Positions 54,401 through 62,645 of a stretch of DNA of 64,000 bases are shown in pieces. This DNA comes from Lewinellaceae bacterium. GTDB taxonomy: Bacteria > Bacteroidota > Bacteroidia > Chitinophagales > Saprospiraceae. The stretch spans positions 248,001-312,000 of the forward strand of contig JACJYE010000005.1 in the NCBI GenBank assembly GCA_020636255.1. The letters are read 5' to 3'. The notes beneath the pieces are model-generated. The model saw only the letters and a list, made by a program, of their open reading frames with translations, did no database searches and had not been told where the DNA came from. Position 1 is the first letter of the stretch. Each line of letters opens with the position of its first letter. The translations under genes were made by a program, and so were the position numbers.

Positions 54401-54744
54401 TAATGCGTGCCGCCGACGCCCGCACTTTCGCTGATGTCTTCGAACCTGAAATCGCCCTTGTTCAGGTAGAGCTTGTTGGGCAGCATGTTCGCGGTAAAAA
54501 AGAGGTCGTTGAGCCCGTCGTTGTTGATGTCCCCAATGGCCACGCCTCCGCCGTTGTAGTAATTGCGGTAAGTAAGGATGTTGAAATCCTGCTGGTCTTC
54601 CACCTTATTGTTGAAGGTGATGCCCGAATGTTTACTGCTGATGAGGGTGAAGCCTGCCCCGCCATCCGTTTCGTTGCCAGATGGTTTGCAGGCCGTTAGC
54701 ACAGACAGGACGAAAAACAGAACGATGGATCGGTTGAAATTCAC
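51451..54744 (-). CDS. FG-GAP/ASPIC-UnbV lipoprotein 2
   Basis: 1097 residues, same plan as its downstream paralogue: lipobox LTAC (Cys19), FG-GAP loops (DINNDGLND, DVNADGLLD, DYDLDGDLD, DMDNDGRKD, DADEDGDLD, DLDQDGDLD), and a central ASPIC/UnbV part (GVGTLARIHYQGQTQVSQAM ... SAQIIWPDGKYEVL). Clear homology along the whole length with many changes, so the duplication is old. Anchored in the outer membrane. A terminator lies between it and susD, so it may have its own promoter or depend on read-through. Confidence 0.88.
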   Translation of the reverse strand: MNFNRSIVLFFVLSVLTACKPSGNETDGGAGFTLISSKHSGITFNNKVEDQQDFNILTYRNYYNGGGVAIGDINNDGLNDLFFTANMLPNKLYLNKGDFRFEDISESAGVGGTHYWSTGVAFADVNADGLLDIYVCNSGDISGANRENELFINNGNLTFTESAAAYGLNDDGYSTHAAFFDYDLDGDLDCFVLNNSYTDPKRIASNASGSRKNFGAPGGDRLYEQQGGRFVDVTEKAGLFSGDIDFGLGASVGDINNDGYPDIYVSNDFWERDYLYLNMQNGTFKEVLPDQMDYISANSMGADIADINNDGYQDIFSTDMLPASNYRMKSALMIEEYHLEGLKWRNSYFYQYIQNCLHINKGDGAFHELAFFSDVAATDWSWGALIFDMDNDGRKDIFVSNGIYHDITDLDFINFLADEEQLKKVVKESGRVDFRDFVGYLPHNKQQNFAFINQGGLRFKNKAAELNLGQESYSNGSAYGDLDNDGDYDLVVNNVNMEAFVYRNNAAGQAGKGFIKFKLKGSTSNPFGVGTLARIHYQGQTQVSQAMLSRGFQSSVDPDIIFGIGDWPRVDSAQIIWPDGKYEVLKNLQPNSIVTADHARASGKYAQPAPPAGPAFTENSAALFASVPVHVEDKYLDFDHERLMPHMLSREGPKILHGDVNGDQQEDLVFLGAAGQATQLFLAQNGRYVKSEQPFFELDKEGEDVCGALFDADEDGDLDLMLGVGGNEYQRGFEYFAARMYSNDGKGHFEKELVNVPPAIGHLGCIRPCDFDSDGDMDLFIGGRAVPGAYGLTPRSYLFRKDGKDNWVDITNEETGPIGMVTDAVWSDFNDDGWPDLAVVGEWMPVTLFVNLQGNLRRDVEVPNSQGWWNCIKAADLDQDGDLDFVLGNWGQNMKFSASPEKPLNIYVNDFDGNGKFEGIIEWYFGADNKPYPFASKMDLTSQLPLLKKNAIKYSEYAQKQVPDMFSPDLLAQSDKKQAVTFSTSIITRQGKELKMASMPDAAQWSPVFSIEVADLDGDQLPDIFLGGNFYGLKPEVGRHDGFSGGYFKGDGKGGFTYVSDVACGLKAKGEVRDAVYLGGQLLVARNNAPMLSFKLK

Positions 54745-54806
54745 GGTAATTGAGGATTTAATGTAAAGTAAACAAAAGCCCTCAGAACGATATATAGCGG
54801 TTTATA

Positions 54807-54841
54807 GAAAAGAGGCAGCACCACGAATGATGCCGCCTCTT
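54807..54841 (-). terminator. Terminator after susD
   Basis: Minus strand: arms AGAGGCGGCA and TGCTGCCTCT (one mismatch; plus-strand 54811-54840) with a 10-nt loop, followed by TTTCTAT. It lies 33 bp past the susD stop and before the FG-GAP gene, so it may end or weaken the susCD message. Confidence 0.7.
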
Positions 54842-54872
54842 CCTCCTGATTAATGTTATCTAAAAAAAAGCA

Positions 54873-56594
54873 CTAGAATCCTTCGTTTTGTTGCAGCGCA
54901 CCATTCGATAGCTCTACTTCCGTCGAAGGTATAGGGAAGGCGTAATGTCTTGGTAATACCGGCCCGGCAGCGTCGAGGCAGCCAATCCTAACATCGGTGC
55001 CGTTGACGTTGTTTACGACCGTTTTTTCATAGGCCATGTAAGTCGTAACGACATCCTCCAGGACGCCCCACCTTCTCAGGTCGAACAGGCGGTGCCCTTC
55101 GGTGCCCAGCTCCAGCCTCCGCTCTCTCCTGACGGCCTTGCGGGCCGCCGCCTGGTCGGTCCAGGGGCCGGGGTAGGTCCCAACCTTGTAGCTCGCCCAG
55201 GTGATGGAGGGGTCGTCGATGGGTACGGCAAGGGGGCCTCCGTTGGGGCCTTGCGCACAGTTGCCTGCTCTTTGACGCACCATATTCACGAGTGTTCGGG
55301 CGTTTTCCAGGTCGCCGTTCGTTTCCACTTCCGCTTCGGCCAGCAGCAACAGCACGTCAGCATAGCGGATGAACTCGACGTTTTTGGCGTGCAGCTGGCC
55401 CGTCGTCCAGCCCGGGCCCTCTGGGTCCGATACCAGTTTCATGTTCTTCTTCGGGCTGAAAACGCCTGCCCAGCCCAGGCCGCGGATCCACTCGATCTCA
55501 TGGTCGCCCCAGTCGAGATAGGGGACGCCAGTTCGGCCTACGCTCCAGTCGAGGCGGGGGTCAACCGTCTGGCCGGTGCCGACCACCACTTTTTCCGAAT
55601 TCCAGTTGTCAACGGGAAGCCCGTTAGCGTCTACCCTGAAGTTGTTGACGAAATCCTGGGTGGGGTTGTTGAAGCCGCAACAGCCGGAGTACGAGCCGGT
55701 ATGCGGCGCCGCCAGGCGCTCCAGGAAGTTGGAGTTGGTGGCGTTCCCGTCACCGTCGTTGACGGAAGCCTGTTCGGCGAACAGCGATTCGGAGCTGTTT
55801 TGGGTGGCGATGGTGAAGTTGTCGTTATAACAAGGCGTCAGCGCGTACTTCCCGGAACTGACGACCTTCGCCAGTTCGGCCTTGGCCCCGACAAAGTCCT
55901 TGTTGAACATTTTGACCTTGCCCAGCAACGCCTGTGCGACCGTTTTATCGACCCGCCCTACGGCCGTTTTGTTCTCCGGAAGCAGCGTGATCGCCTTTTC
56001 CAGGTCGGCTATGATCAGCGGCAGTACGGGTTGGTCGTTGGCCTTGCGGAAGTCCGTGTCGGTCTCGAAGTAGTACGGTACGTTCACGAAGATCTTGTAG
56101 GCCTCGAAGTGGTACCAGGCCCTGAGGAAGGTAGCCTCGCCGATAACGCGGTTGATAAAGTCTTCGCTGCCGCCTTTCTCTTTGTAGGCATTGGCGATGT
56201 TGATGGCGTTGTTGGCCCGCTTGACCCCTTCATAGACGGCGCCCCATTTATGCCTGAACACGCCCAGGTTGGTCGACCACTGGTACAGAGAGATCTCGTA
56301 GTACCCGTCGGGGTTGTCGGAAGGTTCGGAGCCTTTGTGCTGGTCATCATTGGCCGATTCGAACATGTAGTTGGAAGGAGCGGAGCCCCAGGTATTGCCC
56401 ACCGTATTGGTAAAGCCGTTCAGCATTTTGTATACGGCAATGAGGCTGGCGTTCACGCCGTCCTCACTGCTGCTCAGTGCATCGCTCGAAATGGCGCCCT
56501 GAGCCGGCGTATCAAGGAAATCCTCGCTGCACGCCCATATTACCGCCATTACCGCAATTAAGGTGGACAGTATGATCAGTTTGTTTTTCATCAT
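54873..56594 (-). CDS. SusD/RagB-family outer-membrane glycan-binding lipoprotein
   Basis: 573 residues (the second Met is an equally good start). Lipoprotein signal ending IWAC (Cys22 from the first Met), then SEDFLDTPAQG, the usual SusD start, with acidic residues just behind the Cys favouring surface export. TPR-like helices carry IGEATFLRAWYHFEAYKIFV, VAQALLGKVKMFNKD and FIRYADVLLLLAEAEVE, and the end has AVRRERRLELGTEGHRLFDL and the RRWG-type motif, all hallmark SusD stretches. It binds oligosaccharide as the lid of its SusC partner, whose gene lies 24 bp upstream in the same unit. Confidence 0.95.
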   Translation of the reverse strand: MMKNKLIILSTLIAVMAVIWACSEDFLDTPAQGAISSDALSSSEDGVNASLIAVYKMLNGFTNTVGNTWGSAPSNYMFESANDDQHKGSEPSDNPDGYYEISLYQWSTNLGVFRHKWGAVYEGVKRANNAINIANAYKEKGGSEDFINRVIGEATFLRAWYHFEAYKIFVNVPYYFETDTDFRKANDQPVLPLIIADLEKAITLLPENKTAVGRVDKTVAQALLGKVKMFNKDFVGAKAELAKVVSSGKYALTPCYNDNFTIATQNSSESLFAEQASVNDGDGNATNSNFLERLAAPHTGSYSGCCGFNNPTQDFVNNFRVDANGLPVDNWNSEKVVVGTGQTVDPRLDWSVGRTGVPYLDWGDHEIEWIRGLGWAGVFSPKKNMKLVSDPEGPGWTTGQLHAKNVEFIRYADVLLLLAEAEVETNGDLENARTLVNMVRQRAGNCAQGPNGGPLAVPIDDPSITWASYKVGTYPGPWTDQAAARKAVRRERRLELGTEGHRLFDLRRWGVLEDVVTTYMAYEKTVVNNVNGTDVRIGCLDAAGPVLPRHYAFPIPSTEVELSNGALQQNEGF

Positions 56595-56618
56595 TTCATC
56601 ACTTTAATGAACAGTTAA

Positions 56619-59600
56619 TTAAAAGTCAGCGCTCAGGCCGAGTGTGAACAGCTTGTTGCTCGGATATTGGCCGATATCGAAGCCCGTCCAGAGGTCGTTC
56701 AGGTAGTTGCCTCTGACGTTGCCGCTGTAATCCCCGATGTTCGCGTTCGACAGGGCGGGGTCCAGGCCGCTGTAGTCGGTAATGGTGAACAGGTTCTGCC
56801 CTTGTACGTAAATTTTCAGCTTGCTCAGGCCTATGCCGTTGCCAACACCTGCGGGCAGGTTGTAGGCGACCTGTAACAGGCCAAGGCGTATATACGAGCC
56901 ATCTTCAACATAATAGGTGCTGGAAGACCGGCTGCCGGTATCGTTGACGTTCAGCGCGGGAAGGTCGCCTTTGCCGTTGTTCAGATAGTAGTCGCGGTCT
57001 ACGTTGGCGAAGAACTGGCGGAAGTGCGTGAACAACCTGGTGTAGTTAAATATCTCGTTGCCGAACGAACCGAACAGGAAGGCCGTGAAATCGAAGTTCT
57101 TGTACGATGCGCCCAGGTTGAGGCCCAAAGTGAAATCGGGGTGCGGGTTGCCGATGATCGTGATGTCTTCATCGTTGATCTGGCCGTCGCCGTTGAGGTC
57201 CTTGAACCTCAGGCCGCCCAGGGTCTTACCCGTCTGGTCCAGGGCATCCAGGTCGGACTGCGACAGGAACTTGCCATCGACGACATAACCGCGGAAGGAA
57301 GAAATGGGATAACCGATCTGGTTGATGTTGATCTCTTCCGGCAGGCGGTTGTCGATGCGGCCCTGCTGGGCATTCGGGTAGAAGAAAGTGGATTCGCCGT
57401 CGATCTTGGTCACTTCGTTGACATACCTGCTGAAGTTCAGGCTGGCATCCCAGCTGAAGTCGGCGGATACCCGGTTGCGGTAGCCCAGGCCGATATCGAA
57501 ACCGTTGTTCTTCATCGATGCGACGTTGCGGAACGGAGCGATGGCGATGCCGGCGGTGCCGGGTAGCGGGGCGTTGTACAACAGGTCGTTCGTTTCGCGG
57601 CTGTATACGTCCAGTACCAGCGTCAGCTTGTCATTGAAAAAAGCGGCGTCTACGCCGAAGTTCAGGCTCACCGCTTCCTCCCACTTGGTGTCGCTACCGA
57701 GCGAAAGGGTACCGATGCTGGTTTGCGTATAACCCGTGACCGCAGAGTTGTTCGTGCCATTGATGTCGTAGAAGGCGCTGCCGATCGAGCCGCCGTAAAG
57801 GTCCAGATAGTTGTAGTCCTGGATGTTCTGGTTACCCGTTTTCCCCCAGCTGGCCCGCAGTTTGAGGTCGGAGACTAAGTCGCTGCCCTGGAACAGGAGG
57901 TTGGAGGCCCGCCATGCGACGGAAGCTGCAGGGAACGTACCGTACTTGAAGCCTTCAGAGAACCTGGAAGAACCGTCCCGCCTGATGGTCGCGCTGATGA
58001 AGTAGGTATCGTCAAAGGAGTAATCGACCTTTCCAAAAGTGGAGAGCAGGGCGCTTTCGCTGCCACCCGAGTTCACTGAGCGGGTGTCGGGGTTGCCGAA
58101 GGCCGGGTTGAGGTACCAGATGTTTACGTCGGTGGTGAAGTAGTTGTTCAGCCCGCCGAAGATATTCCGGTAAGACCCTTTGATGGACTCGTAACCTGCG
58201 AGGAGGCCCAGGCTGTGCCTCTCGCCCAGGTTGGTATTGTAGCTCAGCGTATTGGTCCAGGTCCAGGTGAAGCCGTTGTTCCAGTTCTCCTGGAAGTTTT
58301 GCGCGCCCTGGTTTTCCTGGTTCTCAGGCGTCCTGAACGAGAAGCTCCGGTTGTTGAAATTGTTGAGGTCCACATTGTAGGCCGTGCGGAAGGTCAGGCC
58401 TTGGATGAGGTCGACCTCACCATAGATATTACCCAGGATGTTGAGGGTGCGGCCCCAGTTGTCCTGGCCGCGGAACAACCTGGCGTAGGGGTTGTCAGAG
58501 TTACCGGTGTTCTGCGTTTTGGAGCCGCCGAAAGAATCGCGTTTCCCATCGCTGTTGGTAGAAGTACCGATATCGTAAACCGGGATGATCGGGGCGATCT
58601 TGTAGACCTGGGAAAGGGTACCCTGCTCAGATTGTGCGGGGTTGTTGACGGAGGTCCTTCTGGCAATGTTAAAGCTTTCTCCGATGCGGACCCGCTTGCC
58701 GATGTTGAAACGGCTGTTCGCGCGCAGGTTCGCTCTGGTGAAGTCGTTGAACACCAGTACGCCCTGCTGGCCCAGATAACCGGCGCTGATGGCGAAAACG
58801 GCGTTTTCGGTGCCACCCGATACCGTCAGCGTATGGTCGTGCGTCATGCCGGTGCGCGTGATCTCATCCCACCAGTCGGTACCGTTGCTGGTCAGCATGA
58901 TCGGGTTGTTGAAGCGGTCGTAGGAGGATTCGTCAACGCTGTTGGAGGCCGGGTAAATGTATTTGGTCAGTTGGCCGTTCTGTACGTAGGAGGGCAATGC
59001 AGCGCCGCCGTTTTCGAAGAACTGCTTGGTCATGTCCAGGTATTCGCTGGCATCCGTGATCAGGATGTCGTTCCAGCCTTTTACCGGTTGCACGGCGGAG
59101 ATGGAGCCGCTGTAGGAAACCTTGGTTTTTCCGGCCTTTCCCTGTTTGGTGGTGATCACGATCACGCCGTTAGAGGCCCTGGAGCCGTAGATGGAAGCCG
59201 TAGAAGCATCCTTCAGCACCTGCATCGACTCAATATCATTGGGGTTGATGTTCAGGTTGCCTTTATCCTGGACGGGGATGCCGTCGATGATGTAAAGCGG
59301 GTCGTTGCTACCGAAAGAAGAGATCCCCCGGATCCTAACGTTCGCTACGTCTCCCGGTGCTCCGGAGGTAGAAACGGTGACGCCTGGCGCGCGCCCGGCC
59401 AGCTTCTGGGCGAAGGAACTGGCTACGATGGTTTCCATATCCTCGGCGCTCACTACGGAAACGGCCCCGGAGATATCCCGCTTGCGCTGGGTCTGGTAGC
59501 CCGTTACGACCACCTCGCTGAGGACTTCCGCGCTGGGCTGCATCTGGACGTCGATGGTGGTTTCGCTGCCCACGGTGATAGTTTGTGATGAATATCCGGT

Positions 59601-59864
59601 GAAGGAGAAGACCAGAGCGGCCCCTTTTTCGGCGGCCAGCTGATACGTTCCGTCGACGTCGGATACAGTACCTGTGGTCGTTCCTTGTACTAATATGCTC
59701 ACGCCAGGTAAACCAAGGCCGTTCTCATCTGTTACAGTACCAGATAACCGAACGGTTTGAGCGGAGAGCCCCACGGCAAACGCCAGCATGAGCAGCAGCG
59801 CGCTTCCCCCCCGCCAAAGAAGGCAATATAGGCCTCGGAGTTTAGAGAAGTAATTTCGTTTCAT
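56619..59864 (-). CDS. SusC/RagA-family TonB-linked outer-membrane transporter
   Basis: 1081 residues. Signal peptide (SALLLMLAFAVGLSAQ), carboxypeptidase-D regulatory-like domain (VRLSGTVTDENGLGLPGVSI, about 38-112), TonB box region, then the plug: SGAVSVVSAEDMETIVASSF, GRAPGVTVSTSGAPGDVANV, RIRGISSFGSNDPLYIIDGI and the SusC signature GSRASNGVIVITTKQGK. A large barrel follows, ending LFTLGLSADF. It imports the oligosaccharide bound by SusD. The leader is long (about 340 bp to the predicted operator) and contains a strong hairpin. First gene of the susCD unit; the kinase-LuxR gene is next upstream, same strand. Confidence 0.96.
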   Translation of the reverse strand: MKRNYFSKLRGLYCLLWRGGSALLLMLAFAVGLSAQTVRLSGTVTDENGLGLPGVSILVQGTTTGTVSDVDGTYQLAAEKGAALVFSFTGYSSQTITVGSETTIDVQMQPSAEVLSEVVVTGYQTQRKRDISGAVSVVSAEDMETIVASSFAQKLAGRAPGVTVSTSGAPGDVANVRIRGISSFGSNDPLYIIDGIPVQDKGNLNINPNDIESMQVLKDASTASIYGSRASNGVIVITTKQGKAGKTKVSYSGSISAVQPVKGWNDILITDASEYLDMTKQFFENGGAALPSYVQNGQLTKYIYPASNSVDESSYDRFNNPIMLTSNGTDWWDEITRTGMTHDHTLTVSGGTENAVFAISAGYLGQQGVLVFNDFTRANLRANSRFNIGKRVRIGESFNIARRTSVNNPAQSEQGTLSQVYKIAPIIPVYDIGTSTNSDGKRDSFGGSKTQNTGNSDNPYARLFRGQDNWGRTLNILGNIYGEVDLIQGLTFRTAYNVDLNNFNNRSFSFRTPENQENQGAQNFQENWNNGFTWTWTNTLSYNTNLGERHSLGLLAGYESIKGSYRNIFGGLNNYFTTDVNIWYLNPAFGNPDTRSVNSGGSESALLSTFGKVDYSFDDTYFISATIRRDGSSRFSEGFKYGTFPAASVAWRASNLLFQGSDLVSDLKLRASWGKTGNQNIQDYNYLDLYGGSIGSAFYDINGTNNSAVTGYTQTSIGTLSLGSDTKWEEAVSLNFGVDAAFFNDKLTLVLDVYSRETNDLLYNAPLPGTAGIAIAPFRNVASMKNNGFDIGLGYRNRVSADFSWDASLNFSRYVNEVTKIDGESTFFYPNAQQGRIDNRLPEEININQIGYPISSFRGYVVDGKFLSQSDLDALDQTGKTLGGLRFKDLNGDGQINDEDITIIGNPHPDFTLGLNLGASYKNFDFTAFLFGSFGNEIFNYTRLFTHFRQFFANVDRDYYLNNGKGDLPALNVNDTGSRSSSTYYVEDGSYIRLGLLQVAYNLPAGVGNGIGLSKLKIYVQGQNLFTITDYSGLDPALSNANIGDYSGNVRGNYLNDLWTGFDIGQYPSNKLFTLGLSADF

Positions 59865-60035
59865 ACTTAAGTTGTTAAATTTTACCTAATTGTTTGGCAC
59901 CTTCAATAAATGGCACATTGCCTTTATGGAGGTGCTTTTTTGTAAGGAGGGTAAATGAAAGGTTTCGTCATAATCGCTTGAATTTAGTTACCCGAGCTTG
60001 TGGCCACCCGACGCATACAGGTAGGCCTTATATAG

Positions 60036-60075
60036 TTTTGCTCCTGGGCTTTTCCACTGAAAAGCCGGAGCAAAA
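60036..60075 (-). promoter_or_regulatory. Strong stem-loop in the susC leader
   Basis: Arms TTTTGCTCC (60036-60044) plus GGCTTTTC (60047-60054) pair with GAAAAGCC (60059-60066) plus GGAGCAAAA (60067-60075): 17 pairs with a 2-nt bulge and a 4-nt loop. It lies about 170 bp before the susC start in a transcript that would begin near the operator, so it could be an attenuator or an mRNA stabiliser. No T-run of length follows. Confidence 0.5.
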
Positions 60076-60203
60076 CCCAATAATGCATGAAACTTAAGCT
60101 AAGCATAAAAATGAGAAGCACGAGGCTTTCGCTCTTTTCAACTTCTGGGCCGCCTGCGGGGCTTGCTTGTACTTCATTTGCCTCTCTCTTGGCCGTGTTT
60201 TGT

Positions 60204-60215
60204 GCAATCGATTGC
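60204..60215. promoter_or_regulatory. Predicted operator GCAATCGATTGC upstream of susC
   Basis: A perfect 12-bp palindrome; 11 bp are identical to the site at 46343-46353 upstream of the GH3 unit. It lies about 340 bp from the susC ATG. Operator of a LacI-type or other dimeric regulator, by resemblance only; no LacI gene is in the window. Confidence 0.5.
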
Positions 60216-60589
60216 TTCAAGAGGCAAAAAAATAATCCAGATCCTTTCAACTAGTGTGCTGAAAATTGCCCGCGGTGGCCGTCGTGCGGCTTGGGGATTC
60301 GCAAAAAATAAAAAGAGCGAAAGGGAAGATCGTTTGCTGTGCAACAGAACGACTGAAATTACTGGAATTGAAGTATTCAGCGGCCTGTTGGTTGCGTAGT
60401 CTTAAAGTTTCATACAAACTATATGGTGTTACAACCTTAAATGAATTTTGAAAAACAATCCCTTTCTTGAATAAAATTTTATAGATAAAAAGAATTACAG
60501 AACAAAGGAAGGTAAAGAAAAAGAGAATGTAAAATTATGGCACACTGCAATTATTCGTCAAATGAAAAAAATATTACGCCACGATTACG

Positions 60590-62572
60590 TCACTCTGTGG
60601 AAAGGGCCTCCAGAAAAGCCAGTAGGTTCTCCCTTTTGCTAAGGCCTAATTTCTGGCGTAACCGGTACCGGCAGGTTTCTGTACCCCGGATGGAAAGCCC
60701 CAGGCGGCTGGCCATTTCTTTGGTGCTGAGCTTCATTTTCAGATAGGCGCACATCTTTAGTTCCTGCAGTGACATGCCTGGGCATATACTGTTGAGCTTT
60801 TCAAAAAAATCGTTGTGGAGCAGGCCGAAGTGTATCTCAAAATCTTCCCAATCCCGGCTGTTATTGAGGCGGGTATCGATTTGTTGCAACAGCTTTGCCA
60901 ATTCCGGCAATGCGTGGGCTCCCTCTGCCTTCTGAATGCTGGCCCGCACATCGGCAAGGAACTTATTGGCCGCGTCCAGTTGCAGCTTGGATGCCGCCAG
61001 TTCTTTGTTGTAACGCCGGACCTCCTTTTTCAGCTCTTCGGCCTTCTCGGTTGCCCCGGCGTCAGTTGCCCGCTGGCCGGCCAGGCGCTCCTCCATCGCC
61101 AGTTTCAGGCGTGATTCCCAGTAGTTGTATGCCTGCTGGCAGATCGCCAGGTTGATCTCAGGCTGGTATATCGCAGCAGGCCTGACATCCTCCAGAGCAT
61201 CCTCCAGCGTTCCGAACACCCCGATGGCCACCCCGGCCGCTCTGGCCGCGCCAATGGCCCCCGTCGTTTCCACAACTTGGATCTGGCTGCCTAGCATGGT
61301 AGCAATGGTAGTGGAAAAGATCTTTGACTGGAACATGTTGTCGTTGGCAACCCGAATTACATCCACGTTTAGGCCCAGCTCCTTTAAGATGTTCAGGCCG
61401 TATACAAAGGAAAAGGCGATGCCCTCCAGAGAAGCCCGGTAAAGGTGTGCGCGGGTATGGCGGTTGAAGTCGAGGTTGAAGATGTGCGCATTCAGGTTTC
61501 GGTCTTCCAGCATGCGTTCGGCGCCGTTGCCGAAGGGTAGCAGGCACAGCCCGTCGGAACCGACCGGCACGGTAGAGGCCATGCGCTCCATGTCGTTGTA
61601 GGAGTGCTCGCTCCGGGCCACCTGCCGCTTGATCCAGCTGTATTCAATGCCGGCCCCATTGAGGCACAACAATACGCCGATCCGGTCGGATCTTTCTTCG
61701 TAATTGACATGGGCGAAGGAATTGACCCGCGATTTGCGGTCAAAAACAGGCTGGCTGACTATGCCGTATACCACGCCGGAGGTGCCGCTGGTGGCGGCTA
61801 CTTCTCCCGGGTGCAGGACGTTGAGCGCCAGGGCGTTGTTGGGCTGGTCGCCCGCCCTGTAAGTGACCGGCGTCCCCACTGCCAGGCCGGTCCGCTCCGC
61901 AGCCTTTGGGGTCACTCTGCCTTGTATGGAGAAGGCAGGGACGGTATCTGCCAGCAGGCTTTCCCGCAGCCCGTAATGCCGAAGCAGCGCATCGTCGGGT
62001 TTGTTTTGCAGATAGTTCCAGAAAATGCCTTCGGTGAGGCCCGAGATGGTCGTCATCGCTTCTCCTGTGAGCTTCATAGCGATGAAATCGCCCGGCAACA
62101 GGAGCTTGTCAGCTTTTTCATACACCCCGGGCTCGTTGTCCTTCACCCATTTCAGCTTGGAAGCCGTGAAGTTGCCTGGCGAATTGAGCAACTCTTTCAG
62201 GCAATATTCCTCACCCAGCTCCTGGAAGGCCTGCTGCCCGATAGCGACTGCCCGGCTGTCACACCAAATAATAGAGGGGCGCAATACTCGCTGCTCCTTG
62301 TCGATCAGCACCAGGCCATGCATCTGATAACCTATGCCGATCGCCTGTATGTCTTTCGGCCGTACTCCCGTCTGCTCCAGCAAGCGCTGGGTGGCAAAAC
62401 TGAAATCATGCCACCATACTTCCGGTTGTTGTTCGGCCCAGCCACGGTGGCGGGATATCATGTCCATCTGGTGCTCCGGATACTGGACAATACCCGTTAC
62501 ATGGCGGGTTTCCGCATGGACCAACGCTGCCTTTATGGCGGAACTTCCAATGTCGTAGCCTAACAGGTACAA
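60590..62572 (-). CDS. Xylulokinase-like FGGY kinase fused to a coiled coil and a LuxR-type helix-turn-helix
   Basis: 660 residues from the TTG at 62570-62572, which begins YLLGYDIGSSAIKAA, the normal kinase start. An ATG at 62665 would add 31 basic residues overlapping an inverted repeat behind the next gene. Residues 1 to about 490 are a full FGGY kinase: GYDIGSSAIKAA, IGYQMHGLVLIDK, IIWCDSRAVAIG, LNSPGNFTASKLKWVK, RAGDQPNNALALN (catalytic Asp), ATSGTSGVVYG, LPFGNGAERML and TTGAIGAARAAG. About 509-554 is a Lys/Glu/Ala-rich coiled coil. Residues 598-660 are a LuxR-type DNA-binding domain (LQELKMCAYLKMKLSTKEMA, RLGLSIRGTETCRYRLRQKL, ENLLAFLEAL), preceded by WEDFEIHFGLLHNDFFEKL, as in Bacteroidota TPR/sensor LuxR regulators. 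Upstream of susC on the same strand. Confidence 0.9.
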   Translation of the reverse strand: MYLLGYDIGSSAIKAALVHAETRHVTGIVQYPEHQMDMISRHRGWAEQQPEVWWHDFSFATQRLLEQTGVRPKDIQAIGIGYQMHGLVLIDKEQRVLRPSIIWCDSRAVAIGQQAFQELGEEYCLKELLNSPGNFTASKLKWVKDNEPGVYEKADKLLLPGDFIAMKLTGEAMTTISGLTEGIFWNYLQNKPDDALLRHYGLRESLLADTVPAFSIQGRVTPKAAERTGLAVGTPVTYRAGDQPNNALALNVLHPGEVAATSGTSGVVYGIVSQPVFDRKSRVNSFAHVNYEERSDRIGVLLCLNGAGIEYSWIKRQVARSEHSYNDMERMASTVPVGSDGLCLLPFGNGAERMLEDRNLNAHIFNLDFNRHTRAHLYRASLEGIAFSFVYGLNILKELGLNVDVIRVANDNMFQSKIFSTTIATMLGSQIQVVETTGAIGAARAAGVAIGVFGTLEDALEDVRPAAIYQPEINLAICQQAYNYWESRLKLAMEERLAGQRATDAGATEKAEELKKEVRRYNKELAASKLQLDAANKFLADVRASIQKAEGAHALPELAKLLQQIDTRLNNSRDWEDFEIHFGLLHNDFFEKLNSICPGMSLQELKMCAYLKMKLSTKEMASRLGLSIRGTETCRYRLRQKLGLSKRENLLAFLEALSTE

Positions 62573-62597
62573 ACGCAGAGTTTTTTTTGGACTACGC

Positions 62598-62629
62598 CGA
62601 AAATACGTCAATAACCTGGCAGCTACAAT
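62598..62629 (-). promoter_or_regulatory. Candidate promoter for the kinase-LuxR gene
   Basis: Minus strand: ATTG (62626-62629), 20-bp spacer, TATTTTCG (62598-62605), one base off TAnnTTTG. A start near 62591 would leave a leader of about 20 nt before the TTG at 62572, supporting that start codon. Confidence 0.4.
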
Positions 62630-62645
62630 TTTTTTTGTATGAAAC

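Larger units (their letters stand above)
59865..60589. other. 725-bp gene-free regulatory region upstream of susC
   Basis: No plausible gene on either strand. It contains the leader hairpin (60036-60075) and the operator-like palindrome (60204-60215). The part from 60420 to 60589 is AT-rich, with no motif I recognise, and reaches the stop of the kinase-LuxR gene. A full TTTG-N19-TAnnTTTG promoter was not found on the minus strand. Confidence 0.6.

Noticed and set aside
55092..56561. 489-residue plus-strand open frame over susD
   Set aside because: Antisense shadow of a clear SusD; no start signal and no recognisable motif.
58215..59588. 457-residue plus-strand open frame over susC
   Set aside because: Antisense to the strongly conserved SusC plug and CarboxypepD regions; a product of GC-biased third positions.
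59894..60399. Short open frames in the susC upstream region
   Set aside because: They span the leader hairpin and operator palindrome, with no conserved features or promoter.
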